Assembly: GCF_024623725.1 (NCBI RefSeq)
Contig: NZ_JANKHG010000016.1
Location: 141,029 to 205,028 of the forward strand
Source: Limnobacter parvus
GTDB lineage: Bacteria > Pseudomonadota > Gammaproteobacteria > Burkholderiales > Burkholderiaceae_B
Direction: 5' to 3'
DNA: 64,000 bases
Shown here: positions 44,306 through 54,986 of the stretch, piece by piece
Layout: every line of letters starts with the position of its first letter
Numbering within the stretch: the first letter of the stretch is position 1
Translations under genes and position numbers: made by a program
The notes under the pieces: generated by a model
Told to the model about the DNA's origin: nothing
The model's database searches: none
What the model saw: only the letters and a program-made list of their open reading frames with translations

Positions 44306-45031
44306 ATGGAATTGTGGGCACACCGTGGCAGCGGAAAAGGCGCGTTGGAGAACACGCTGAAAGGTTTCGAAATTGCATTCAATGCGGGTTTTAAGGCGGT
44401 TGAATTTGATGTGATGCTGACTGCCGATGGCGCACCCATGATTCACCATGATTGGGTCATGGGGCGTTGTGCAAGGTCAATCGACCCTGCCATCGCCAGC
44501 ACGGATGTACTGACCCGGTTCGACTCGCTTTGTGCCCGCGACCTTCGCCATTTTTCAGTGCAGGGCGAACCCATTCCCAGCCTGGCCCAAACCATTGATT
44601 TTTGTTTGAAGCATGGCATGCGGGCGAATGTGGAATTGAAGGCCACCCACCCGGCCAATGCCATCGCCTTGGGGCGTGCTGTGCTGGCGGTCATTGAAGA
44701 ATTGCCGCTTGATGCGCAAGAACACATACGCAGCAACTGGGTGTTTTCCAGCTTTTACCATGCAAGCTTGTTGCCACTTCAAGGCTTCGACCTCGCTTTG
44801 CTGTATGAACAATTGCCCGACAATTGGGTGTTGCATGCCGATGCCTTACAGGCCAGCGCCATTCACCTGCACTTCAGTGGCGCTGAACCCACGGCCTTGC
44901 GCCGCATACACACCACAGGCCGGGTGGTTCGGGTTTACACGGTGAACGACGCGGAACAAGCGAAAACGCTGCAAGCCTTGGGTGTGAAGGGCTTATTTAC
45001 CGACAGAATGACATTGGCGGCTGCTTACTGA
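44306..45031 (+). CDS. ugpQ: Glycerophosphodiester phosphodiesterase (UgpQ-like)
   Basis: The 241-aa cytoplasmic enzyme hydrolyses glycerophosphodiesters to glycerol-3-phosphate and an alcohol. The catalytic His and metal ligands are in WAHRGSGKGALENTLKGF (HRG), EFDVMLTADGAPMIHHD (ExD...HD), NVELKAT, and the C-terminal VYTVNDAEQAKTLQALGVKGLFTDRM. Length and lack of a signal peptide match the UgpQ type rather than periplasmic GlpQ. It stands alone between the EthD-like gene and the DUF4116-like gene. Confidence 0.93.
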   Translation: MELWAHRGSGKGALENTLKGFEIAFNAGFKAVEFDVMLTADGAPMIHHDWVMGRCARSIDPAIASTDVLTRFDSLCARDLRHFSVQGEPIPSLAQTIDFCLKHGMRANVELKATHPANAIALGRAVLAVIEELPLDAQEHIRSNWVFSSFYHASLLPLQGFDLALLYEQLPDNWVLHADALQASAIHLHFSGAEPTALRRIHTTGRVVRVYTVNDAEQAKTLQALGVKGLFTDRMTLAAAY

Positions 45032-45092
45032 ATGGAACCAAAACGGGCCTTTGGAAACAGAAGCTCTGTGATATTTATAATTTAGGTAGCTG

Positions 45093-46019
45093 ATGGATCG
45101 GCCCAGTGTTTACGTAAGTTCGAGTCCCATCGCTTCAAGCCCGGAAAACATCGATTCGCCAGCACTATTAAACCGGAGTTCGATTGCTGATGTTGCGGGA
45201 AACTTATCTAGAGCATTTCTGCGCGTTTGCAAGCAATCTCATCAAGCAGGTTTTTCTCTAGAATCAGCTCCAGTTGAACGACCTAAAGCGCAGCCTAAGC
45301 AAGGTTTGCTTGCGGCGGCGCTGGAAATTCTGAGCACCAGTGACTTCCCAGAAGCGTTTAGCGCAATGGCGCTTGCCACATCTCGAAATTCGGATATTGC
45401 GCCGCGAATTTGGCTGAGTCAGTTTTACAAGGCTCGTAATGTACGTGAATTGCCTGAATTATCTGGGTTGAAGCTGAGCCTTTCAAATGAGTTGAAATTA
45501 ACGAAAGCTCTGGCTGGGCTGGCTGAGCAATTCACTGATCCACTTCTAAATCGAAAAAAGCTCAGCGACACTGAAAAAACCAATTTAAATCGAAGCTTGA
45601 GTAAGCTCACCGGTTTGGCCATGTTGCTATTGAAACCGCTGGTTCAAAGTGGTGACTTGCACAAACTGGATGCTTTCACTTTAAATAGTATGCAGGGTTT
45701 GCTCAACAAAGTGTCCAACCTCGAAAGCGAAAAATTCAGAAACGCGTTGACCCACGCTATTAGTAAACAATCGACGATCAGCGCAGTGCGCCTTGATTCA
45801 TCGGCTTACAGTGGCTTGTCCGAGGTTTGGCGCAACGACTTGGATGTTTCACTTGCCGCGATCAATCAGAATGCAAATTTACTCGAATATGCCAGCGATG
45901 ACCTAAAAAATGATCGGGTGTTGGTGTTTGCTGCAGCGAAGAAAAACAGCAGCGCACTCCGGTATGCAAGCCCGCGCCTTCGAGCGGAATTTGAGCTCAC
46001 GTACCCACCCACTGAATAA
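45093..46019 (+). CDS. DUF4116-type repeat protein
   Basis: The 308-aa protein has a Ser/Pro-rich N-terminus (SSSPIASSPENIDSPALLN) with no signal peptide, a helical middle region, and two tandem 25-residue repeats at residues 248-272 and 273-297. Each has the pattern N-D-x2-V-x2-A-A-x3-N-x3-L-x-YAS-x2-L (NDLDVSLAAINQNANLLEYAS and its successor). This is the DUF4116 motif, reported in protists, algae and intracellular bacteria such as Legionella. The Ser-rich N-terminus would suit type III or IV secretion, but that is inference. A TATAAT at 45076-45081 may be its -10 box. Confidence 0.78.
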   Translation: MDRPSVYVSSSPIASSPENIDSPALLNRSSIADVAGNLSRAFLRVCKQSHQAGFSLESAPVERPKAQPKQGLLAAALEILSTSDFPEAFSAMALATSRNSDIAPRIWLSQFYKARNVRELPELSGLKLSLSNELKLTKALAGLAEQFTDPLLNRKKLSDTEKTNLNRSLSKLTGLAMLLLKPLVQSGDLHKLDAFTLNSMQGLLNKVSNLESEKFRNALTHAISKQSTISAVRLDSSAYSGLSEVWRNDLDVSLAAINQNANLLEYASDDLKNDRVLVFAAAKKNSSALRYASPRLRAEFELTYPPTE

Positions 46020-46144
46020 GGCGTTCAGTGAGCAGCACGATATCGCCTATATGGCATTGCAAACGCGCATTCTGTGGCCGTTTAAACCAGCACAAAGCCT
46101 TATAATCAACACCTTACTTCTCAGCTTGGTCGGGTGTTTTATTT

Positions 46145-48781
46145 ATGAAAGTCGCTGATATTCGCGAAAAGTTTCTTGATTTCTTTGCCAGCAAGGGCCA
46201 CACCATTGTGCCTTCCAGCAGCCTGGTGCCCGGCAACGACCCCACCCTGTTGTTCACCAACAGCGGCATGGTGCAGTTCAAAGACGTGTTCACCGGCAAA
46301 GACAAGCGACCCTACACCCGCGCTACTTCCAGCCAGCGCTCGGTGCGCGCAGGCGGCAAGCACAACGACCTGGAAAACGTGGGCTACACCGCGCGCCACC
46401 ACACCTTCTTTGAAATGTTGGGCAACTTCAGTTTTGGCGACTATTTCAAAGAAAACGCGATTCAGTACGCTTGGGAATTGCTAACTGTTACTTATGGTTT
46501 GCCCGCTGAGAAGCTGTATGTGACCGTGTACCAGGAAGACGACGAAGCGTACAACATTTGGAACAAGCAGGTTGGCGTACCCGCCGAGCGCATTATTCGC
46601 ATTGGCGACAACAAGGGCGCGCGCTACGCGTCCGATAACTTCTGGCAAATGGCCGACACCGGCCCTTGCGGCCCGTGCACAGAAATTTTCTACGACCACG
46701 GTCCCGACGTTTGGGGCGGCCCACCCGGAAGTGATCAGGAAGACGGCGACCGCTACATTGAAGTGTGGAATCTGGTGTTCATGCAATTCGACCGCAGCGC
46801 CGATGGCGTGTTGCACCCGCTGCCCAAACCCTGTGTAGACACCGGCATGGGCCTGGAGCGCATTGCCGCCGTGTTGCAACATGTGCACAGCAACTATGAA
46901 ATTGATTTGTTCCAGGCCTTGATCAAGGCGGCGGCGCGTGAAGTGACCGCGCAGGGCAATTTGGTCGAGCTTAGCAACAATTCATTGCGCGTTATTGCCG
47001 ACCACATTCGCGCCTGTTCATTTTTGGTAGTTGATGGTGTTATTCCCGGCAATGAAGGCCGTGGCTATGTACTGCGCCGAATTATTCGCCGCGCCATTCG
47101 CCATGGTTACAAGCTGGGTTGCCGCAAGCCATTTTTCAATGCCATGGTGGGCGATTTGGTCGGTGAAATGGGCGAAGCTTATCCCGAATTGGCCAAAGCC
47201 GCCAAGCAAGTGCAAAGCATTCTGAAGGCCGAAGAAGAGCGTTTCTTCGAGACGATTGAAAACGGCATGGCGATTCTGGACTCAGCCTTAGGCGCGCTTC
47301 CGAAGGGCGGCATGCTGGACGGCGACACCGCATTCAAGTTGCACGACACCTACGGCTTTCCGTTGGATTTAACGGCCGACGTGTGCCGCGAACGTGAAAT
47401 GAGTGTGGACGAAGCCGCGTTTGATGAAGCCATGAACAAGCAAAAGCAACAGGCTCGCGCAGCTGGCAAGTTCAAGATGGACGCAGACCTGGCCTACAGC
47501 GGCGTGTCTACCGAATTCAAGGGCTACGATGCGCTTGAACTCAGCAACGCCACGGTCACCGCCATTTATGTGAATGGTACGGCCGCCAACAGCATTACCG
47601 CCGGGCAGCAAGGCGTAATTGTGCTGGACCAAACCCCTTTCTATGCTGAAAGTGGTGGTCAGGTGGGCGACCAGGGCGAAATTTCAAGTGGCGCAGCTTG
47701 TTTGAATTTGTTCCGTGTGGAAGACACTTTGAAAATTCAGGCCAATGTGTTTGGGCACCATGGCGAACTGGTCACCGGTGAACTGAAAGTAGGCGACGCA
47801 GTGGGCGCGCAGGTTGACCAACACCAGCGCAACCGCACCATTCGCAATCACAGCGCAACGCACCTCATGCACAAAGCCTTGCGTGAAGTGCTGGGTGAAC
47901 ACGTTAGCCAGAAAGGCTCGCTGGTGGATGCGGAAAAAACCCGCTTCGACTTTGCGCACCACAGCGCCATGACCCCTGAGCAAATTGCTCAAGTGGAACG
48001 CATCGTGAACGAAGAAATTCTGGCCAATGCGGAAACGCAAGCCCGGGTGATGGACATTGAAAGCGCGAAAAGCGCAGGTGCCATGATGCTGTTTGGCGAG
48101 AAGTACGGCGACACCGTGCGGGTATTGGACATTGGTTCATCGCGCGAACTGTGTGGCGGCACGCACGTGCAGCGCACCGGCGACATTGGTCTGTTCAAAA
48201 TTACCAGCGAAAGCGGTGTGGCTGCCGGCATTCGCCGCGTGGAGGCCACCACCGGCCTGGGTGCCATGGAATTTGCCCAGAAGGCGCAAGCCCAGGTGGA
48301 TGCCATTGCGCAAAGCCTGCGCGTGCCAGCAACTGAAGCCACTGTGAAAATTGGCCAGATGATGGACCAGATGAAAAATCTGGAGAAGGAACTGGACCGC
48401 TTGAAAAGCAAATTGGCTGCATCGCAAGGTGATGATTTGGCAAGCCAGGCTGTGGATGTAGACGGTGTGAAAGTGCTGGCTGCAAAACTTGAAGGTGCAG
48501 ATGTAAAACAGCTTCGCGAAGCAGCAGACAAGCTGCGCGACAAGTTGGGCAATGCTGCACTGGTGCTGGCCACCGTGCTGGAAGGCAAGGTCAGCTTGAT
48601 TGCCTCAGTGAGCAAAGACGCCACTGCGAAAGTAAAGGCGGGCGATTTGGTCAACTTTGTGGCCCAGCAGGTGGGCGGCAAGGGCGGTGGCCGACCCGAC
48701 ATGGCACAGGCCGGTGGTACCCAGCCAGAAAATCTGGATGCGGCTTTGGCCAGCGTGCTTGAATGGGTCAAAAGCAAATAA
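46145..48781 (+). CDS. alaS: Alanyl-tRNA synthetase
   Basis: The 878-aa class II synthetase starts [19 protein letters not shown]. The catalytic core has [22 protein letters not shown], and the editing domain has the zinc ligands [11 protein letters not shown] and [13 protein letters not shown]. The C-Ala domain ends [14 protein letters not shown]. This is full length for bacterial AlaRS. A -10-like TATAAT lies at 46101-46106. The gene is not in operon with the upstream DUF4116 gene. Confidence 0.98.
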   Translation: MKVADIREKFLDFFASKGHTIVPSSSLVPGNDPTLLFTNSGMVQFKDVFTGKDKRPYTRATSSQRSVRAGGKHNDLENVGYTARHHTFFEMLGNFSFGDYFKENAIQYAWELLTVTYGLPAEKLYVTVYQEDDEAYNIWNKQVGVPAERIIRIGDNKGARYASDNFWQMADTGPCGPCTEIFYDHGPDVWGGPPGSDQEDGDRYIEVWNLVFMQFDRSADGVLHPLPKPCVDTGMGLERIAAVLQHVHSNYEIDLFQALIKAAAREVTAQGNLVELSNNSLRVIADHIRACSFLVVDGVIPGNEGRGYVLRRIIRRAIRHGYKLGCRKPFFNAMVGDLVGEMGEAYPELAKAAKQVQSILKAEEERFFETIENGMAILDSALGALPKGGMLDGDTAFKLHDTYGFPLDLTADVCREREMSVDEAAFDEAMNKQKQQARAAGKFKMDADLAYSGVSTEFKGYDALELSNATVTAIYVNGTAANSITAGQQGVIVLDQTPFYAESGGQVGDQGEISSGAACLNLFRVEDTLKIQANVFGHHGELVTGELKVGDAVGAQVDQHQRNRTIRNHSATHLMHKALREVLGEHVSQKGSLVDAEKTRFDFAHHSAMTPEQIAQVERIVNEEILANAETQARVMDIESAKSAGAMMLFGEKYGDTVRVLDIGSSRELCGGTHVQRTGDIGLFKITSESGVAAGIRRVEATTGLGAMEFAQKAQAQVDAIAQSLRVPATEATVKIGQMMDQMKNLEKELDRLKSKLAASQGDDLASQAVDVDGVKVLAAKLEGADVKQLREAADKLRDKLGNAALVLATVLEGKVSLIASVSKDATAKVKAGDLVNFVAQQVGGKGGGRPDMAQAGGTQPENLDAALASVLEWVKSK

Positions 48782-48809
48782 GTTAGCCAAATAAGCAAGG
48801 CAAGCAGCC

Positions 48810-49322
48810 ATGAGCAAAGCCATTTATCAGTTCTGCCCCATGTGCGCCAACAAGCTGCACGAGTTGCAGCATTCCGGGCAGGCAAGAATGGCCTGTGGCA
48901 GTTGCAATTTCGTGCAGTGGGGCAACCCAGTTCCCGTGGTGGCTGCATTGGTGGAATACGATGGCAAAGTGTTGCTGGCCCGCAATGCAGCATGGCCGGC
49001 GCACTTTTTTGCCTTGATTACTGGTTTTCTGGAACGCAATGAAACACCTGAACAAGGTGCCATTCGCGAATTGAAAGAGGAAACCAACCTGGATGCAGTG
49101 GAAAGCAGCCTGATTGGTGTGTACCCCTTTCCCATGAAAAACGAAGTGATTATTTGTTACCACATCAAGGCAGTGGGGCAAATCAGCCTGAGTGAAGAAC
49201 TGGCTGATTACAAACTGGTAGAACCCGCTGAACTGCGGCCCTGGCGTATGGGCACTGGCTTGGCCATGGCCGATTGGCTTGCAGCGCGTCAGCTGCCTGT
49301 CAACTGGATTGAATTAAAATAA
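48810..49322 (+). CDS. NUDIX hydrolase with N-terminal zinc ribbon
   Basis: The 170-aa enzyme has an N-terminal zinc ribbon (FCPMCANKL, then MACGSC) and a NUDIX box G-x5-E-x7-R-E-L-x-E-E (GFLERNETPEQGAIRELKEE) at about residue 70. NudC-like zinc-ribbon NUDIX enzymes hydrolyse NAD or related dinucleotides, and this may be a smaller relative. It starts 28 bases after alaS and may be cotranscribed with it. Confidence 0.9.
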   Translation: MSKAIYQFCPMCANKLHELQHSGQARMACGSCNFVQWGNPVPVVAALVEYDGKVLLARNAAWPAHFFALITGFLERNETPEQGAIRELKEETNLDAVESSLIGVYPFPMKNEVIICYHIKAVGQISLSEELADYKLVEPAELRPWRMGTGLAMADWLAARQLPVNWIELK

Positions 49323-49359
49323 CGTCATTAAATCAAGCTGTACCAAGGAGCAAAGAGAC

Positions 49360-49587
49360 ATGAATTTTGACCGTGAAGTAGATGCCAGTGGCCTGAACTG
49401 CCCACTGCCCATTCTTCGAACCAAAAAGGCCCTGGCTGAAATGCAAAGCGGGCAAGTGCTGAAAGTTACCTCGACCGACCCTGGTTCCGTGCGAGATTTC
49501 GCCATGTTCGCCAAGCAAACCGGCAATGAATTGATGGAACAGGCAGACATGTCTGGCTCTTTCATTTTTTACATGAAACGCCGCTAA
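49360..49587 (+). CDS. TusA-family sulfurtransferase
   Basis: The 75-aa protein has the TusA signature DASGLNCPLPILRTKKAL, with the active-site Cys before Pro-Leu-Pro. It probably carries persulfide sulfur for tRNA thiolation or cofactor synthesis, although paralogues are common. The SD AAGGAG lies about 11 bases upstream. It is followed 15 bases later by a PIN-domain gene. Confidence 0.93.
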   Translation: MNFDREVDASGLNCPLPILRTKKALAEMQSGQVLKVTSTDPGSVRDFAMFAKQTGNELMEQADMSGSFIFYMKRR

Positions 49588-49602
49588 GCGGGCGGGCACC
49601 TG

Positions 49603-50274
49603 GTGAGCGTTGTTCTTGGAAAACCCGAGGTGCCTGCACACTGGTTGCTCGACGCCAACGTGATTTTCTCGGAATGGACGCGTTGGTTACTCGTGGTTTT
49701 GGCGCATCGCCACAATGCCACGCTGTACTGGACCCCCCACATTGAAAATGAGTGCTACCGTAATCTGGTGCGCTTAGGCCGCTTGCACCCTGACGACGCA
49801 CTGGCAGAGCGCCTTGCTTTGCCGGGGCGTTTAAACGCAACCTTGTTGCCGCAGCAGCATGAGCCTTATTTGGCCGATGTAAAGCAGGTTGATGAAAAGG
49901 ATCGCCATGTGGCCGCAGCAGCTTTGGCCTTGAAGCACCAAATTCAGTCGCCAGTGGGTTTGATTACCTGGAATTTAAAAGACTTTCCGCGAAAGCCACT
50001 TTTGAAACTTGGACTGGTCAGGTTTAGTCCCGATGAATTGTGTACGGAATCGTTCAAGGGCACCGAAGACCCCTTGCCTTGCCTGTTACAAACAATTGCG
50101 ACCATGCAGGCCGAAACCTTGAGCAAGAACTACAACTTTCCGACTGTATATCAAAGCAAGGCGCAAGCACTTCCCGCCACAGAGCAAGACTGGCTTGAGT
50201 TCTTGCCCCGCAACCGCATGCACAAAACCGCGAAATTACTTTGTCGCGTAAAAACGGTAACCCGTTCTGGTTAG
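49603..50274 (+). CDS. PIN-domain protein
   Basis: The 223-aa protein begins at GTG 49603. The PIN fold is indicated by LLDANVIFSEW (first Asp), NECYRNL, VDEKDRHVAAAAL (middle acidic pair) and LITWNLKDFP (the loop common in PIN nucleases). PIN proteins cleave RNA and are often toxins, but no small antitoxin gene is adjacent. At 223 aa it is also longer than VapC toxins (about 130 aa). It may belong to the larger solitary PIN group. It lies just downstream of a TusA-like gene. Confidence 0.8.
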   Translation: MSVVLGKPEVPAHWLLDANVIFSEWTRWLLVVLAHRHNATLYWTPHIENECYRNLVRLGRLHPDDALAERLALPGRLNATLLPQQHEPYLADVKQVDEKDRHVAAAALALKHQIQSPVGLITWNLKDFPRKPLLKLGLVRFSPDELCTESFKGTEDPLPCLLQTIATMQAETLSKNYNFPTVYQSKAQALPATEQDWLEFLPRNRMHKTAKLLCRVKTVTRSG

Positions 50275-50328
50275 TCAAAATTTACTTGTCTTGTCTTATC
50301 ATTGTCATATCCACTGATAATCAAAATT

Positions 50329-50808
50329 ATGTTCAGACTTATCTACACTTCCTCCCAGTCCTCGAGCTTTGATCGCTTGGGCTTCGAGCAATTGTGCGAT
50401 ACAGCATCCAGGAACAACCATGCGGTAGGCGTGGGCGGTTTGTTGTTGTGTAACGACCTGGAGTTCATGCAGTGTTTGGAAGGCCCGCACAATGCCGTGG
50501 CCTCGATTTACAAGCGGATTACTCAAGACTCCCGACACACGGACATCCGCCTGCTGATGTCTGAACCTGCATCCGAACGTTTGTTTAACAATTGGTCGAT
50601 GGTCGGTTTGGCGATCAAGCCAAGGTCTGTCTTGAGCGCAGAACCCATCGCGTATACACTTCTAGATCATCGCTTGTACTGGCCTTGGAAAAGCTTGGGA
50701 ACCAGTGCAGTTGATTTGATGTTCGAGTATGCCAAAGTCAAATCCGAGCTTGAAAAGGCAGGTGACACCGGCCCCCTCAGCAAGGTATTTGAAGTGTATC
50801 AACCATGA
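50329..50808 (+). CDS. Second BLUF-domain photoreceptor
   Basis: The 159-aa BLUF protein begins at ATG 50329 (MFRLIYTSSQ). An earlier TTG adds nine residues without support. Y6, N30, Q48 (FMQCLEG) and W89/M91 (FNNWSM) are all conserved, at the same positions as the BLUF at 25632-26036, so both should be photoactive. About 65 residues follow the BLUF core. It has no recognisable output domain. The flanking PIN and MBL genes give no clear functional context. Confidence 0.92.
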   Translation: MFRLIYTSSQSSSFDRLGFEQLCDTASRNNHAVGVGGLLLCNDLEFMQCLEGPHNAVASIYKRITQDSRHTDIRLLMSEPASERLFNNWSMVGLAIKPRSVLSAEPIAYTLLDHRLYWPWKSLGTSAVDLMFEYAKVKSELEKAGDTGPLSKVFEVYQP

Positions 50809-50825
50809 TGTAAGCAGGTAGCAGT

Positions 50826-51791
50826 ATGACAATTGGTTTTTTTCTTCGCTCAATCTCCCTTTTCGCCATGTTTCCCCTTGCTGTTTATGCCCAAAGCGTG
50901 GTCAAAGTGACCCCACTTGGCGGGCAAGAGGGTGAATTTTGCCGTTTCGACCGTGCCATGATTTTTGAAGACCCCAACGGCACCCGCATTTTGTATGATG
51001 CGGGCCGAACCGTTGCGGGTGCTGCAGATTCTCGTTTGGGCAAGATTGATGTGGTGTTGATCAGCCACATGCATGGCGACCATTTGGGCGACCGCCACAA
51101 CCCGACACCGAATGCGGGTAGCTGCGACAAACCCGATATTTCAGTTAGCGCACTGCCCAATTCCAATAGCGTGAACATCGCAGTGAAAACCGGCGCAAAA
51201 ATAGTAACCGGCAGTGAAATGCCATCCTTTCTGGCCAACAAGCTAAAACAGGCCGGTGGCGATGAAAAGAATTCCATACTGGTTCGATTTGGGGCTATGC
51301 AAACCATTGGCGGAGTGGACATTACCACGGTGCCCGCAGCGCACAGCAACGGGATTTCTGGTGACTTCGTGGGCAGCCGCTTGGGCGAATTGTTGAAAGA
51401 AACCGGCATAACCGCCTACGCAGGCCCCCCCACTGGTTATGTGCTGAAATTCAGCAATGGTTTGGTGGCTTACCTGAGTGGGGACACGGGTATAACCGCC
51501 GAGCAAAAAGAGGTGGTGGGCGAGTACTACAAGCCCCAACTGGCGGTGATGAACATTGGCGACACCTTCACCACCGGCCCGAAAGAAGCGGCTTACGTGG
51601 TCAATGAACTGGTCGAACCCAAAGCTGTGATTGCCAGCCACGCCAATGAAGTAGCGACTTCGAATGGCAAGGTAATTGCCGGCACGCGCACGGAACAGTT
51701 TATGAAGGCCAGCAAGATGCCTGTGTATGTGCCTTTGAGTGGCAAAACCATGAGCTTTGATGGCAAAGGCAAATGCACTGCAGGCTGCTAA
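50826..51791 (+). CDS. Secreted MBL-fold metallo-hydrolase
   Basis: The 321-aa protein has a signal peptide (MTIGFFLRSISLFAMFPLAVYA). The metallo-beta-lactamase fold shows the metal-binding SHMHGDHLGD (H-x-H-x-D-H) and further histidines in PAAHSNGIS. GLVAYLSGDTG and ASHANEVAT follow later. Such UlaG-like hydrolases act on varied esters or lactones in the periplasm, and the substrate is unknown. It ends just before a strong bidirectional terminator. Confidence 0.9.
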   Translation: MTIGFFLRSISLFAMFPLAVYAQSVVKVTPLGGQEGEFCRFDRAMIFEDPNGTRILYDAGRTVAGAADSRLGKIDVVLISHMHGDHLGDRHNPTPNAGSCDKPDISVSALPNSNSVNIAVKTGAKIVTGSEMPSFLANKLKQAGGDEKNSILVRFGAMQTIGGVDITTVPAAHSNGISGDFVGSRLGELLKETGITAYAGPPTGYVLKFSNGLVAYLSGDTGITAEQKEVVGEYYKPQLAVMNIGDTFTTGPKEAAYVVNELVEPKAVIASHANEVATSNGKVIAGTRTEQFMKASKMPVYVPLSGKTMSFDGKGKCTAGC

Positions 51792-51812
51792 ATATTCTGG
51801 CAACGCGGCTGT

Positions 51813-51844
51813 AAAAAAAAGGCACCGAGAAGTGCCTTTTTTTT
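51813..51844 (+). terminator. Bidirectional rho-independent terminator between MBL gene and valS
   Basis: Eight A, then GGCAC-CGAGAA-GTGCC, then eight T. The A-run and T-run make it usable for both the plus-strand MBL gene and the minus-strand valS gene, which ends at 51872. Confidence 0.92.
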
Positions 51845-51871
51845 AATTAACTGGCCTGCCAGCCAGCATTT

Positions 51872-54721
51872 CTACTTTAGTTTACTGAGTTGGCTTTCAA
51901 GCTTTTCCAGTAGTGCACTGAATTCAGCCAAACGCGCTTTTTCCTGGTCCACCACTGCAGCCGGTGCACGGTCTACAAAGCTGGCATTGCCCAGTTTGCC
52001 GTTGCATTTGGCAATTTCAGTGCGGATTCTTTCCGCTTCCTTGCCAATGCGAGCACGCTCAGCTTCCACATCGATTTCAATGTGCAGCATCAGTTTTAGT
52101 TCGCCGACAATTTGCACAGGCGCCATGGAATCGGCGGGCAGTGAATCGACCACATCAACCTTGCTCAACTTCGCAAGTGCGGCCAATACGGGGCCAGTTT
52201 TCTCCAGAAATGCGCGTTGGTCCGCGTTGCCTTCGCAACTGGCAATCAGCGGCGCTTTTTCCGCAGGGCTTAAACCCATTTCACCGCGCAGTGCGCGCAC
52301 GGCGTCCACAGTTGCTTTCAGTTGGGCCACGTGTGCTTCTGCCTTTTCATCAATGCGGGAAGGCACGCTGACCGGGTAGGCTTGGGTCATCAGGTTGGCT
52401 TGCTGGCCTTCCTCGCGGCGGCCTGCCACCACGCTGACTGTTTGCCACAATTCTTCGGTAATGAAAGGAATAATGGGGTGGGCCAAACGCAAAATGGTTT
52501 CCAGTACACGTACCAGTGTGCGGCGGGTGGCGCGTTGTTGCGCAGCGCTTCCATTGGCAATTTGCACCTTGGCAATTTCAAGATACCAATCGCAGTATTC
52601 GTCCCACACAAACTGGTAAATGCTTTGTGCAATCAGGTCGAACCGGTAGTTCTCGAATCCCTGTGCCACATCGGCTTCCACGCGTTGCAGGGTGCTGGTA
52701 ATCCAGCGATCGGCTTGTGAAAAGTCAAGGTAGCCACCGGGTGTGCAAGCTTCAGCGTCGTGATCGCTCAAACCACAATCTTGCCCTTCGGTGTTCATCA
52801 ACACAAACCGGGTGGCGTTCCACAATTTGTTGCAGAAGTTGCGATAACCGTCGCAGCGCTTCTGGTCAAAGTTGATGTTGCGCCCCAATGTGGCCAGGCT
52901 TGCGAAAGTGAAGCGCAACGCGTCTGCACCGTAAGCAGGAATGCCGTCCGGGAATTCCTTGCGGGTTTTTTTCTCGATTTTCGGTGCATCTTGCGGCTTG
53001 CTCAAACCTGTGGTGCGTTTTACAAGCAGGGTGTCCAAATCGCACCCGTCAATCAAATCCACAGGGTCAAGCGTATTGCCCACGGACTTGCTCATCTTCT
53101 TGCCTTCGGCGTCGCGCACCAAACCATGCACATACACGGTGTGGAAAGGCACCTGGCCGGTGAAGTGAGTGGTCATCATGATCATTCGGGCAACCCAGAA
53201 GAAAATGATGTCAAACCCGGTGACCAACACCGATGAAGGCAGGAAATGCTTCAACTCGGGTGTTTCGTCGGGCCAACCCAAAGTGCTGAAAGGCACAAGT
53301 GCTGATGAAAACCAGGTGTCCAGCACATCATCGTCGCGCTTCAATGCCCCTGTATAACCCGCAGCCGCTGCTTTGCTGCGTGCGTCTTCTTCAGTTCGGG
53401 CCACAAACACTTCACCATTTTCGCCGTACCAGGCCGGGATTTGGTGGCCCCACCACAACTGGCGGGAAATGCACCAATCTTGAATGTTATTCAACCATTG
53501 GTTGTAGGTGTTCACCCATTGCTCGGGCACAAACTTTACTTGGCCCTGTTCAACCGCATCAATGGCTTTCTGCGTGATGCTTTTGCCGGTGGCGTCGCCT
53601 TCGGCGGCTTTTGTCATGGCCACAAACCATTGGTCAGTCAACATGGGTTCAATCACCACGCCGGTGCGGTCGCCTTTGGGCACCATCAGTTTGTGGGGTT
53701 TGATTTCACCCAGAAGGCCTTGTTCTTCCAGGTCGGCCACAATCTGCTTGCGGGCCACGAAACGATCCATGCCCACGTACTTGGCAGGTGCGTTTTCGTT
53801 GATGGTGGCGTCCAGCGTCAGGATGTTAATCAATTCCAGCTTGTGGCGTTGGCCAACAGCGTAATCGTTGAAGTCATGCGCAGGGGTTACTTTCACCACA
53901 CCTGTACCGAATGAGCTGTCCACATAATCGTCGGCAATAATGGTCAGTTCACGGTCGCACAAAGGCAGTTTTACTTTTTTGCCAATCAGGTGCTGGTAGC
54001 GTTCATCGTCGGGGTGCACCATCACGGCTGAATCGCCCAGCATGGTCTCCGGGCGGGTTGTGGCCACCGTCAGGTGGGTCAGGCCTTTCACTGTATCTGC
54101 TTCAAGCAGCGGGTATTTCAATTCCCACAGGTGGCCTTCGGTTTCAACGCTTTCCACTTCGAGGTCAGAAACAGCCGTTTTCAGCACGGGGTCCCAGTTC
54201 ACCAAGCGCTTGCCGCGGTAAATCAAGCCTTGTTCAAACAGGCGAACAAACACTTCTGTAACTGATTTGGAAAGCGCTGGGTCCATGGTGAAGTACTCGC
54301 GTTGCCAATCCACGCTGGCACCCATGCGGCGCATTTGCTCGGTAATTTTGCTGCCGCTTTCGTTTTTCCATTCCCAGATTTTTTCAACAAACTTCTCGCG
54401 ACCCAGGTCGTGGCGGGTAATGTTCTTCGCGGCCAACTGACGTTCCACCACGATTTGGGTGGCAATGCCCGCATGGTCGGTGCCGGGTTGCCACAGGGTG
54501 TTGTGGCCGCGCATGCGGTAGTAGCGTGTTAGCCCGTCCATGATGGTCTGGTTAAACGCATGGCCCATGTGCAGCGTGCCGGTTACGTTGGGTGGTGGCA
54601 GCTGAATGCAAAAGTCGGGCTTGCCATCCACTGTGGTCGCCTTGGCATGGCCTTGGCGCTCCCATTCGGGGCCCCAGTGGGATTCAATGGCATTCGGGTC
54701 GAAACTTTTGGCGAGGGTCAT
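51872..54721 (-). CDS. valS: Valyl-tRNA synthetase
   Basis: The 949-aa class I synthetase begins [20 protein letters not shown]. It has the HIGH-type motif ([15 protein letters not shown]), the editing-domain sequence [20 protein letters not shown], the KMSKS motif ([14 protein letters not shown]), and a C-terminal coiled coil (about residues 880-949, rich in Glu/Lys/Leu). This is full length for bacterial ValRS. It ends next to the shared terminator with the MBL gene. Confidence 0.98.
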   Translation of the reverse strand: MTLAKSFDPNAIESHWGPEWERQGHAKATTVDGKPDFCIQLPPPNVTGTLHMGHAFNQTIMDGLTRYYRMRGHNTLWQPGTDHAGIATQIVVERQLAAKNITRHDLGREKFVEKIWEWKNESGSKITEQMRRMGASVDWQREYFTMDPALSKSVTEVFVRLFEQGLIYRGKRLVNWDPVLKTAVSDLEVESVETEGHLWELKYPLLEADTVKGLTHLTVATTRPETMLGDSAVMVHPDDERYQHLIGKKVKLPLCDRELTIIADDYVDSSFGTGVVKVTPAHDFNDYAVGQRHKLELINILTLDATINENAPAKYVGMDRFVARKQIVADLEEQGLLGEIKPHKLMVPKGDRTGVVIEPMLTDQWFVAMTKAAEGDATGKSITQKAIDAVEQGQVKFVPEQWVNTYNQWLNNIQDWCISRQLWWGHQIPAWYGENGEVFVARTEEDARSKAAAAGYTGALKRDDDVLDTWFSSALVPFSTLGWPDETPELKHFLPSSVLVTGFDIIFFWVARMIMMTTHFTGQVPFHTVYVHGLVRDAEGKKMSKSVGNTLDPVDLIDGCDLDTLLVKRTTGLSKPQDAPKIEKKTRKEFPDGIPAYGADALRFTFASLATLGRNINFDQKRCDGYRNFCNKLWNATRFVLMNTEGQDCGLSDHDAEACTPGGYLDFSQADRWITSTLQRVEADVAQGFENYRFDLIAQSIYQFVWDEYCDWYLEIAKVQIANGSAAQQRATRRTLVRVLETILRLAHPIIPFITEELWQTVSVVAGRREEGQQANLMTQAYPVSVPSRIDEKAEAHVAQLKATVDAVRALRGEMGLSPAEKAPLIASCEGNADQRAFLEKTGPVLAALAKLSKVDVVDSLPADSMAPVQIVGELKLMLHIEIDVEAERARIGKEAERIRTEIAKCNGKLGNASFVDRAPAAVVDQEKARLAEFSALLEKLESQLSKLK

Positions 54722-54986
54722 GGTGAAGACGGTAAAAAATGAGCAATATCAAAGGGAAACTAGCCCAGCATTATAGCCCCCATCGTGGTGAATTCCTGTT
54801 TCCAAGTGTCTTCATTCCGTTTTTGCCGCAGTGTAATCCTCCTCTATTCATCAATTTGTAATTGTGTTCGAAGCGCCAGAATGTATGCATATGTCAAGCA
54901 TTGGGGTTACGGCGTGAGGGGGAGTGCATTCACTGGCGCAGCGGTTAACTTCAAATACATCGAATTGTGAGCGAAAGGGGTTGGTC

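Noticed and set aside
47989..48993. 334-codon frame on the minus strand overlapping alaS
   Set aside because: It is an antisense shadow of the conserved alaS 3' region, Ser/Thr/Ala-rich, with no start signal.
49360..50274. TusA/PIN pair as a toxin-antitoxin module
   Set aside because: TusA is a sulfur carrier, not an antitoxin. The PIN protein is longer than VapC toxins and has no small DNA-binding partner.
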